DNA of 5,274 nucleotides, from assembly GCA_002389265.1 (NCBI GenBank), contig DGOD01000148.1, positions 2,688-7,961 on the forward strand, in the 5' to 3' direction. Positions within the stretch are counted from its first letter, which is position 1, and each line of letters opens with the position of its first letter. This DNA is from Gammaproteobacteria bacterium UBA4475 (GTDB lineage: Bacteria; Pseudomonadota; Gammaproteobacteria; Pseudomonadales; Azotimanducaceae). The notes beneath the pieces were generated by a model that worked only from the letters and a program-made list of their open reading frames with translations, searched no databases and was not told the DNA's origin. This document shows, piece after piece, positions 1 to 4,816 of the stretch. Position numbers and translations under genes: made by a program.

Positions 1-1241
1 GGTGGGTAAAAATCATACATGGGGATGACCACTAAGCCATACTCGGTCACCAATTTACGGATGAATTCATCATCAGTGCGGATTGTCCCTGACAGAAACG
101 TAAATACCGAGAAGAACCCTGCCATGGGATTGGTCCAGTGAAAGAGGTCGGGATAGGCACCCAGGCTCGACTCAAAACCTTGCAGCATGATCTCGCGATT
201 CTCACGGTAGACCTCTAGCTTTTCTTCAGCGACAGGCCACATAGACGTGCGCTCGCTGAAATCAGCCTCGTGTAACAAGGCTTCAAAGCCCAGGTAGGCC
301 GCCGGATTCGGAAACAGAATGTCAGCGCTGGCTTGTAGCAGCGCCAACTCGGCGAGACTGGCCTGCTCACCATTGGCGATCTCAATGGAAGCCTCAGAAT
401 ACAAGTATCCGACTCGAGGGCCTGGAAAGCCGATCTTCGAACCCGTGAACAGATGCACGGTCTGCTGCGGGTCAAGGCTGACAAAGGGCTGTTGCCGGTC
501 TGCCGGAGCCGCGAAATTGATGTACAGGTAGGGCGCATCCTCAAGGATCAGAATACCTTCGCGGCGGGCGATCTCGAGAATCTCCAGGCGACGCTTCGCC
601 GAGAACGAAAATCCAGCGGGGTTATGCCCATCAGGCACGGTGTAATAAAAAGGTACTAATCGACCAGCGGCGCGCGCGGCGACAATCTGCTGCTCAAATA
701 CCGCAGGAATGGGGCCTTCACCATCCATCTCGACGCTGTATATTTTTGCGTGCTGACACAAGCCAGCGCGCGCCATAAAACCGGCATAGGTCGGTGCATC
801 GGTGAGATAGGCCAGGGGCAAACCGGCATTCTCGAAAACCGAACAGATCAAGCTGATACCGCCGGTGGCACCGACAGTCGGTATCAAACAGTCCGGTTTC
901 ATCTCGAGATTCCAATCGTTACCATAGACCCGGGCGAACACCTGACGGGTGCTCGGCGGCCCCAACGTATCGCCATAGGAGAAGGCCTCCCGCAGATTTT
1001 CAGGCAACACGCTCGGATCATTCAAGCCTTCAACTTGCGTGAGATGCTCAAGATAGCCCGCTTCGTGCTCAAGAAAATGTCGAGGATCAGTGACTTCAGG
1101 GTGCGGATAGCCCGCCCCCAGGTGATGGATTTTCAGCCCTTTGTCTTGCGCCAGACGACGCAGCCCGGGCAGAGAAGCCGACATTTTTCGGGTAACCGAT
1201 ACGGACATGCGCTTCAGTCCGGGTGCGATAAGATTCGTCAA
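1..1241 (-). CDS. PLP-dependent aminotransferase, class I/II fold (AADAT/LysN-like), C-terminus cut by window edge
   Basis: Open frame of 413 codons with no stop before the window edge. It is a fold-type I aminotransferase that transfers an amino group between an amino acid and a 2-oxo acid through pyridoxal phosphate, in the cytoplasm. Visible motifs are the glycine-rich phosphate loop PTVGATGGIS (121-130), TDAPTYAG with Tyr152 in the place of the ring-contacting Tyr, YTVPDGHNPAG (200-210, Asn207), EDAPY (Asp235, Tyr238) and FTGSKIGFPGPRVGY with PLP lysine Lys269 and phosphate-binding Arg276. The YTVP..NPxG and EDxPY blocks closely resemble human AADAT/KAT II, so 2-aminoadipate, kynurenine or a branched or aromatic amino acid are candidate substrates; the sequence does not decide. 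About 40 residues are missing, including the substrate carboxylate-binding arginine. I chose TTG at 1241 because AGGA (1248-1251) lies 6 nt upstream and an in-frame TAA occurs further upstream. ATG at 1208 (codon 12) is the alternative, with only a weak SD. Confidence 0.88.
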   Translation of the reverse strand, partial: MTNLIAPGLKRMSVSVTRKMSASLPGLRRLAQDKGLKIHHLGAGYPHPEVTDPRHFLEHEAGYLEHLTQVEGLNDPSVLPENLREAFSYGDTLGPPSTRQVFARVYGNDWNLEMKPDCLIPTVGATGGISLICSVFENAGLPLAYLTDAPTYAGFMARAGLCQHAKIYSVEMDGEGPIPAVFEQQIVAARAAGRLVPFYYTVPDGHNPAGFSFSAKRRLEILEIARREGILILEDAPYLYINFAAPADRQQPFVSLDPQQTVHLFTGSKIGFPGPRVGYLYSEASIEIANGEQASLAELALLQASADILFPNPAAYLGFEALLHEADFSERTSMWPVAEEKLEVYRENREIMLQGFESSLGAYPDLFHWTNPMAGFFSVFTFLSGTIRTDDEFIRKLVTEYGLVVIPMYDFYP

Positions 1242-1336
1242 AAGTATTCCTGCTGATAACAATGGTTTGGATTAATCGCGCCTCGATGTCATTGACTGCC
1301 AAGGCAAGGTTGGCCTGAATACGGATCGGGCGATTA

Positions 1337-1366
1337 ATTCTAGCCGATCCCGCATGCGGGTCTGAA
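1337..1366 (-). promoter_or_regulatory. Candidate sigma70 promoter of the aminotransferase gene
   Basis: Reading the minus strand, TTCAGA (1361-1366, 4/6 match to the -35 consensus) is followed after 18 nt by TAGAAT (1337-1342, 5/6 match to the -10). Transcription would start near 1330 and give a leader of about 90 nt before the TTG at 1241. It is the best match I found in the gap upstream of this gene. A single promoter match by eye is weak evidence. Confidence 0.4.
1349..1360. repeat. Perfect 12-bp palindrome CCCGCATGCGGG in promoter spacer
   Basis: CCCGCATGCGGG equals its own reverse complement and fills positions directly between the candidate -35 and -10 elements of the aminotransferase promoter. 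Symmetry stops at 12 bp, because the flanking bases do not pair. A dyad in the spacer is a typical place for a repressor operator or a MerR-type activator site. That role is inferred from position only. Confidence 0.5.
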
Positions 1367-1402
1367 GCGAGTGTATCTGAAGAGCAAGGCATTTTTCCAG
1401 TA

Positions 1403-1450
1403 GCGCGGCGCGGTTACCGCAGATTCGCCCCACGGCTTCGGTCGCCGCGC
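1403..1450. repeat. GC-rich inverted repeat in the intergenic gap (possible RNA hairpin)
   Basis: GCGCGGCG (1403-1410) pairs perfectly with CGCCGCGC (1443-1450), enclosing 32 nt. An inner GCGG-TTA-CCGC hairpin (1410-1420) partly competes. In a minus-strand transcript the structure lies about 50-100 nt after the methyltransferase stop and upstream of the aminotransferase promoter, where it could mark the 3' end of the methyltransferase mRNA. No T-run follows on either strand, so it is not a standard intrinsic terminator. The rest of the 1242-1503 gap shows no gene. Confidence 0.3.
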
Positions 1451-1503
1451 CATTCAAGCCGGCATCGCGCCCCGTTGAAACCGGTGGCACATCACGCAGG
1501 ACA

Positions 1504-2460
1504 TCACCTAAATTCGCCGATCGGTGCACGTGAGCCGCGATGAACATAGCGCTGAAAACCCTTAGCTTTTGGTACCGCAAACACTTCAACCTGTGCATAG
1601 CCCGCCGCCAACATCTGCGCCGAGAGATCCATTCCAGCCACGAACACGCCCATGGGTGCTAAAGCCACAGCCTGCGCAAAGATCCCCAACACCACCTCAT
1701 CGGCAACCCGGCTGTACTTGCCATAAGGTAGGTCGGTGACGATGGCATCTACCGGCTCTTGCCAAGCTCGAGCATCCTGTAACTGTACTCCACAGGCATA
1801 ATTAAAATGGGCCAGATTCTCTGTGGTTTTCTGCACCATATTGGCGTTGATATCACCACAGAAAACCTGCAAGCCAATGGCATGAGCCTCGAGAACAAGC
1901 GCGCCGCTACCGCAACAGGGATCCAGAATGGTTTTTGCCGCCACCGGCACCAGATTGACCAGCGCCCGCGCCAAACGACTAGACAAAGATGCGGAGGTAC
2001 GCTGCGGCTTCTGGTCATGTTGGCGGTAAGACCGGTCGGGCTGCGTGACGATTTCACCCAGCACATGGTGTCCGGCCGCCTGAATGAGCACCAGTCGATG
2101 GGATGGTTGGTCCAGGTTCGGCTTTGCCTGGATGGCATCTGCTACCGTCAGCGCCCAAGTTCGGCGTTGTACACCGCTTGACGCCTGGGCAATCACGCTG
2201 ACCTGAAAACCCTCCATCGCTTGCAAGGCAGCCGCCTGCTCGCACAGGGATTGAAGATCTGGGGCACTGGCAAGCACCTGCAAACCAAACTGCTGATAGG
2301 CCGCCCGCCCGATATGCGCAGTACTGCCCCCCGCCGCAATACCCTGAACGGGATCCACACCGGTCAGCACTCGACACTCGGCCGCCACCAACTCGTTGCG
2401 ATCATCAGAGATACTGACAACCACGCCGTCATTGGGGTCGAGCTGCACGAAGTCTGTCAT
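1504..2460 (-). CDS. THUMP-domain, Trm11/TrmG10-like SAM-dependent tRNA (guanine-N2) methyltransferase
   Basis: A 318-residue protein of the COG1041/Trm11 type. The N-terminus (about 10-60) carries the family's AECRVLTG-like segment. Residues about 65-140 look like a THUMP RNA-binding domain, ending in VADAIQAKPNLDQPSHRLVLI and the LGEIV strand. A linker with LSSRLARALVNL (159-170) leads into a Rossmann methyltransferase: motif I LDPCCGSGAL (179-188) for SAM, acidic Asp203 in CGDINAN and catalytic motif IV TDLPYG (242-247). The C-terminus GFQRYVHR also fits the family. Archaeal and eukaryotic relatives make N2-methylguanosine at tRNA position 10. That substrate is likely by homology but unproven here. 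Motif IV has Leu where relatives usually have Pro (DPPY). I prefer ATG 2460, where homology begins. GTG at 2463 is equally possible, with AGG 7 nt upstream. The frame stays open to 2607, but that extra segment runs through repeats and the candidate promoter. Confidence 0.87.
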   Translation of the reverse strand: MTDFVQLDPNDGVVVSISDDRNELVAAECRVLTGVDPVQGIAAGGSTAHIGRAAYQQFGLQVLASAPDLQSLCEQAAALQAMEGFQVSVIAQASSGVQRRTWALTVADAIQAKPNLDQPSHRLVLIQAAGHHVLGEIVTQPDRSYRQHDQKPQRTSASLSSRLARALVNLVPVAAKTILDPCCGSGALVLEAHAIGLQVFCGDINANMVQKTTENLAHFNYACGVQLQDARAWQEPVDAIVTDLPYGKYSRVADEVVLGIFAQAVALAPMGVFVAGMDLSAQMLAAGYAQVEVFAVPKAKGFQRYVHRGSRAPIGEFR

Positions 2461-2488
2461 CACTGTTTTGCCTGCCGCCCTGGAGGTA

Positions 2489-2528
2489 TGTCGAGATATA
2501 TCGAGATATATCCAGGTATGTCGATGGA
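2489..2528. repeat. Four imperfect 10-bp tandem repeats
   Basis: Four consecutive 10-mers run in register from 2489: ATGTCGAGAT, ATATCGAGAT, ATATCCAGGT and ATGTCGATGG. The outer units belong to two exact copies of AGGTATGTCGA (2484-2494 and 2514-2524) exactly 30 bp apart. The inner part holds two copies of the palindrome GATATATC (2495-2502 and 2505-2512). The period is about one helical turn, so all units would face the same side of the DNA. The array lies just upstream of the methyltransferase start and overlaps its candidate promoter. Confidence 0.75.
2495..2524 (-). promoter_or_regulatory. Candidate promoter of the Trm11-like gene inside the repeat array
   Basis: On the minus strand, TCGACA (2519-2524, 5/6 match to TTGACA) and TATATC (2495-2500, 4/6 match to TATAAT) are 18 nt apart. 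Transcription would start near 2488, giving a leader of about 28 nt that holds the AGG ribosome site before ATG 2460. Both elements are made of the 10-bp repeat units. They may therefore be the functional reason for the array, or a by-product of its AT-rich sequence. Confidence 0.4.
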
Positions 2529-2617
2529 CGCCATGTTGGGTTGGCGCGAGCCACGATGATAGAGGTATTCCTGATGCGTGGCGAGCGTCCAGAAAGGTAC
2601 GGCACACTTGCGCCCTT

Positions 2618-2633
2618 AATTCAGTAAACTGTC
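2618..2633. repeat. Direct repeat copy 1, with CAGT-AA-ACTG dyad
   Basis: AATTCAGTAAACTGTC matches AATTCAGTCAACTGTC at 2660-2675 in 15 of 16 positions. Its core CAGT-NN-ACTG (2622-2631) is a short inverted repeat. It lies 69-84 bp upstream of the truA start in an AT-rich part of the divergent gap, where a transcription factor site would be plausible. Confidence 0.65.
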
Positions 2634-2643
2634 GACGGATTAG

Positions 2644-2659
2644 TCCAGCTTAAACTGGA
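2644..2659. repeat. Inverted repeat TCCAG-N6-CTGGA between the two direct repeats
   Basis: TCCAG (2644-2648) and CTGGA (2655-2659) are exact inverted arms around CTTAAA. The element sits between the two 16-bp repeats and resembles their CAG...CTG core, so it may be a third, weaker copy of the same site. As RNA it would be a weak 5-bp hairpin without a T-run, so it is unlikely to be a terminator. Confidence 0.4.
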
Positions 2660-2675
2660 AATTCAGTCAACTGTC
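2660..2675. repeat. Direct repeat copy 2, with CAGT-CA-ACTG dyad
   Basis: AATTCAGTCAACTGTC differs from the copy at 2618-2633 at one central base. The two starts are 42 bp apart, four helical turns, which places both on the same face of the helix. The copy ends 26 bp before the truA start and 10 bp before its SD, so a bound protein would block a promoter or leader here. I found no convincing sigma70 promoter for truA; TAAACT at 2625-2630 and at 2651-2656 are weak -10 candidates. Confidence 0.65.
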
Positions 2676-2701
2676 TTCGATTTACAGGAATGCTCACAGA
2701 T

Positions 2702-3496
2702 ATGCACTACTATCGCGTCACGATAGCTTACAAGGGGACCCGCTATTTTGGCTGGCAAGCCCAGGCTATAGATACCTCTCTGGAAGCCAAGCCGACGGTA
2801 GAAGGCACCCTGCTCAAAGTCTTGAAAAAAATCGCGGACCACCAACCTTGCACGATTTCTGGCGCCAGTCGCACTGATGCTGGCGTTCACGCTCAGGGCC
2901 AAATTGCCAAATTGATTCTGCCAATACCGATCAAGCCTGCGCACCTGTTGCTGGGACTCAACACGGCGCTGCCACCCGACATTCGCATTCTGGACTGCGT
3001 GCCATCCACGAAAGCGTATCAGCCCACCAAAACCGGGATCAGCAAGGAGTACCACTATTACTTTTCCACGACTGCGGTTGAGAATGTTGCCATTAATGAC
3101 ATCGCTGTCAATTTGCCGTTTGATTGCGCTGATCCCGAGGTGCTCGCCCTACTCAAACGCGCCTGTCAGTTGTTCGTTGGCCACCACGACTTTTACAGCT
3201 TCAGCAGTCGCGATAAGGGGATTGCCACCAGCTTCAGGAATATTTTCTACTGCGACATTGAACAGGCCAACTTTTCACCGCTGGCAGACAAGCTGTTTTA
3301 TTTGAAAGTCGTGGGTGACGGTTTTCTCAAATATATGGTTCGCTACATGATGGGCGCCCTGATCGATCTGGCAGGGGGGCGCATCACACTGGCTGATATC
3401 AACCGTTACCTGCACCAGCATCAAGCGCAAAAACTCAGCCCCAGGGCCTACGCCAAGGGCTTACACCTGATCAATATCGAAGAGGCACCCTGCTAA
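2702..3496 (+). CDS. truA: tRNA pseudouridine synthase, TruA family
   Basis: A 264-residue protein (E. coli TruA has 270) of the family that converts uridines 38-40 of the tRNA anticodon arm to pseudouridine without a cofactor. It opens with YYRVTIAYKGTRYFGWQ (3-19), the usual TruA N-terminus. Catalytic Asp59 lies in SGASRTDAGVHAQGQ (53-67). Tyr117 in KEYHYYF matches the conserved active-site Tyr. FVGHHDFYSF (158-167), GDGFLKYMVRYMMGALIDLAGG (205-226, Arg214) and AKGLHLINIE near the end are the remaining family blocks. ATG 2702 is preferred because the family fold begins right after it, with AGGA (2686-2689) 12 nt upstream, which is rather long. ATG 2690 would add four residues but abuts that SD. 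Sampled 60-nt lines in its second half are 43-47 % GC, lower than the neighbouring genes. It is divergent from the Trm11-like gene and convergent with the aldolase. Its N-terminal and motif details are somewhat diverged, so it could be a TruA paralogue. Confidence 0.92.
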   Translation: MHYYRVTIAYKGTRYFGWQAQAIDTSLEAKPTVEGTLLKVLKKIADHQPCTISGASRTDAGVHAQGQIAKLILPIPIKPAHLLLGLNTALPPDIRILDCVPSTKAYQPTKTGISKEYHYYFSTTAVENVAINDIAVNLPFDCADPEVLALLKRACQLFVGHHDFYSFSSRDKGIATSFRNIFYCDIEQANFSPLADKLFYLKVVGDGFLKYMVRYMMGALIDLAGGRITLADINRYLHQHQAQKLSPRAYAKGLHLINIEEAPC

Positions 3497-3544
3497 ACCG
3501 CAGGCGCTAGGCTCAGCACTCCCTGGTCAGACGCCACACCATGA
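3497..3544. other. Short convergent gap between truA and aldolase, no clear terminator
   Basis: Only 48 bp separate the two stop codons. GGCG (3503-3506) and CGCC (3531-3534) could close a long weak stem, but the interior pairs poorly and no T-run follows on either strand. Transcription termination here is either Rho-dependent or lies within the opposing gene. Nothing else was seen. Confidence 0.35.
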
Positions 3545-4558
3545 TTATTCCAACCCGTCATGATACTCACCCAGCATAGCCAGCTGGTTAAGCCGCGCGC
3601 GCTTCAGCAACGCCTGCTGAGCCGCCATTTGGTTTCCGGTCTGCCCCATCCAGACATTGAGGGCTGGTTGTTGCAGGGCGCGGCCATAGGACAGGCTCAA
3701 CCGCCAGGGTGAATTTGGGCCTTGCTGGTTAATCCCGTTCAAATTCTCTGTGGCTTCTTCAGGCGTCTGCCCGCCTGACAGAAAATGAATACTCGGTACC
3801 GCAGCAGGCACTGTTCGGCGTAACACCTTGAGCGTCGCCTGAGCCACTTCGGCCGCGGGGGCACGCCGGCAACCTTTGCCCGGCAGCACCATATTGGGCT
3901 TGAGGAGCATCAATTCGAACACCACATGGTGCCGGTACAAGGCATTGAACCCCGCCTGTTGCACGGCCTCGGTCACGGCGGCATGACGATCGATATCATG
4001 CTCACCATCCATGAGCACTTCTGGCTCGACGATGGGCACCAGCCCTTCTGCCTGGCAGACTGCGGCGTAACGGGCCAGCATTTCGGCATTCGCCTCGATA
4101 CCATGGGGTGTCGGCGCCTTGGCCCCGATCTCATAGACTTCACGCCACTTGGCGAAACGCGCGCCCTGGGCTTTGTAAATCCTCAGGCGCTCGGCCAGGC
4201 CGTCCAACCCTTGAGTGATCAGGTCGCCTGATGACAACGCCAGCGGAATTTTGCCTTGGTCCACCTTGATACCTGGGACTATATTTTGCGCCCAGGCGCA
4301 CTGCGCCAGGGTGCTGCCGTCGTCGGCTTTTTGGCCCAGGCTTTCGTCAAACAGGATGATGCCGCTGATATATTCGCCAAGCCCCGGGGTTGTCACCAAC
4401 AGGTTTCGCCAGGCACGCCTTGATGCGGCACTTGAGGCTATACCCACAGCATCAAAGCGCTTTTTAATCGTTGGCATACTCTCATCCGCCGCGAGCACAC
4501 CACGGCCTGTTTGTACCAGGTCTTTGATGGTTGTTTCGAGTTCCGTTGCGTATTGCAT
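3545..4558 (-). CDS. fba: Class I fructose-bisphosphate aldolase
   Basis: A 337-residue cytoplasmic enzyme that reversibly cleaves fructose 1,6-bisphosphate to dihydroxyacetone phosphate and glyceraldehyde 3-phosphate, through a lysine Schiff base and no metal. It follows the animal/plant-type class I aldolase over its full length: GVLAADES (Asp25), PGIKVDQG (Lys98), ARFAKWR (Lys137), PIVEPEVLMDGEHDI (Glu178, Glu180), LLKPNMV with Schiff-base Lys220, HFLSGGQ (Ser261) and LSYGRALQ (Arg293). These correspond to rabbit aldolase Asp33, Lys107, Lys146, Glu187/189, Lys229, Ser271 and Arg303. All catalytic residues are intact. It is shorter than the 363-residue animal enzyme and lacks the C-terminal Tyr tail. 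The start is firm: AGGAGG (4565-4570) lies 6 nt before ATG 4558. It stands alone, divergent from the MutS-like gene. It is distinct from the E. coli FbaB (DhnA) type. Confidence 0.97.
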   Translation of the reverse strand: MQYATELETTIKDLVQTGRGVLAADESMPTIKKRFDAVGIASSAASRRAWRNLLVTTPGLGEYISGIILFDESLGQKADDGSTLAQCAWAQNIVPGIKVDQGKIPLALSSGDLITQGLDGLAERLRIYKAQGARFAKWREVYEIGAKAPTPHGIEANAEMLARYAAVCQAEGLVPIVEPEVLMDGEHDIDRHAAVTEAVQQAGFNALYRHHVVFELMLLKPNMVLPGKGCRRAPAAEVAQATLKVLRRTVPAAVPSIHFLSGGQTPEEATENLNGINQQGPNSPWRLSLSYGRALQQPALNVWMGQTGNQMAAQQALLKRARLNQLAMLGEYHDGLE

Positions 4559-4564
4559 TATCAG

Positions 4565-4570
4565 CCTCCT
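4565..4570 (-). promoter_or_regulatory. Strong Shine-Dalgarno of the aldolase gene
   Basis: AGGAGG on the minus strand, 6 nt before the ATG, is the only consensus-strength ribosome site in the window. It fits a highly translated glycolytic enzyme and fixes the start codon. Confidence 0.85.
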
Positions 4571-4644
4571 GCCAGATCAATGGCAGTGTACTGAACTCCC
4601 AGGTCGAATCTATGTTGCAGATCACGGCAATGTTGAAGAATTCC

Positions 4645-4661
4645 ACGCCGATGGACGGCGT
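4645..4661 (-). other. Leader hairpin ACGCCG-5 nt-CGGCGT upstream of the aldolase gene
   Basis: A perfect 6-bp GC-rich stem with a 5-nt loop. If the candidate promoter at 4672-4699 is right, transcription would start near 4665 and the hairpin would stand almost at the mRNA 5' end. There it could protect against 5'-end-dependent decay, as known for ompA-type leaders. No T-run follows, so termination is unlikely. The stem is seen directly; its role is inferred. Confidence 0.35.
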
Positions 4662-4671
4662 ATCTCACCCT

Positions 4672-4699
4672 ATTCTGGGTCGAGCAATATTCCTATCAA
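4672..4699 (-). promoter_or_regulatory. Candidate promoter of the aldolase gene
   Basis: On the minus strand, TTGATA (4694-4699, 5/6) and CAGAAT (4672-4677, 4/6) are 16 nt apart. The predicted start is near 4665 with a leader of about 107 nt. It is the best pair I found in this gap, but the -10 is weak. Confidence 0.3.
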
Positions 4700-4726
4700 T
4701 CTGTCCCTTGCACCTGACAAACTAGG

Positions 4727-4732
4727 TATACT
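4727..4732 (+). promoter_or_regulatory. Candidate -10 element for the MutS-like gene
   Basis: TATACT matches TATAAT in 5 of 6 positions and lies 84 nt before the TTG start at 4817. No good -35 stands at 16-18 nt; the nearest TTG-type hexamer, TTGCAC (4708-4713), is only 13 nt away. If it is real, it may depend on an activator. Apart from this element and the aldolase leader signals, the 4559-4816 gap shows no supported gene. Confidence 0.25.
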
Positions 4733-4816
4733 GCCCCGGCACCATCAGCCCGGCGTCGTTTCGATGAAGGGCTGGTTCAATCCTCGCCAAGACGTGCAAA
4801 CAAGGAATACCTAAGC

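Noticed and set aside
750..1256. A 168-codon open frame on the plus strand opposite the aminotransferase
   Set aside because: It is antisense to a frame with complete aminotransferase motifs, its translation shows no recognisable domain, and long antisense frames are common in GC-rich genes.
1272..1598. A 108-codon minus-strand frame overlapping the methylase 3' end, considered as a frameshifted C-terminus
   Set aside because: The methylase already ends with a family-like GFQRYVHR tail in its own frame, and the other frame continues into low-similarity sequence.
2484..2528. The short repeats as a CRISPR array or transposon end
   Set aside because: Units are only 10 bp with no spacers, and there is no cas gene, transposase or target-site duplication.
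2461..2607. Extension of the methylase frame upstream to ATG 2607 (49 extra residues)
   Set aside because: The extra segment would translate the 10-bp repeats and the candidate promoter, resembles no domain, and lacks a good SD. Family homology starts after ATG 2460.
3497..3544. Bidirectional intrinsic terminator between truA and the aldolase gene
   Set aside because: The possible stem is only 4 bp with a poorly paired interior, and no T-run follows on either strand.
4215..4814. A 199-codon plus-strand frame across the aldolase 5' end and into the gap; its tail includes an NHL-like string (RIYVADHGNV, about 4593-4622)
   Set aside because: The first part is antisense to the aldolase. The tail has no start codon or SD of its own, crosses the aldolase ribosome site and leader, and shows only one short resemblance to an NHL repeat. 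It is most likely chance.
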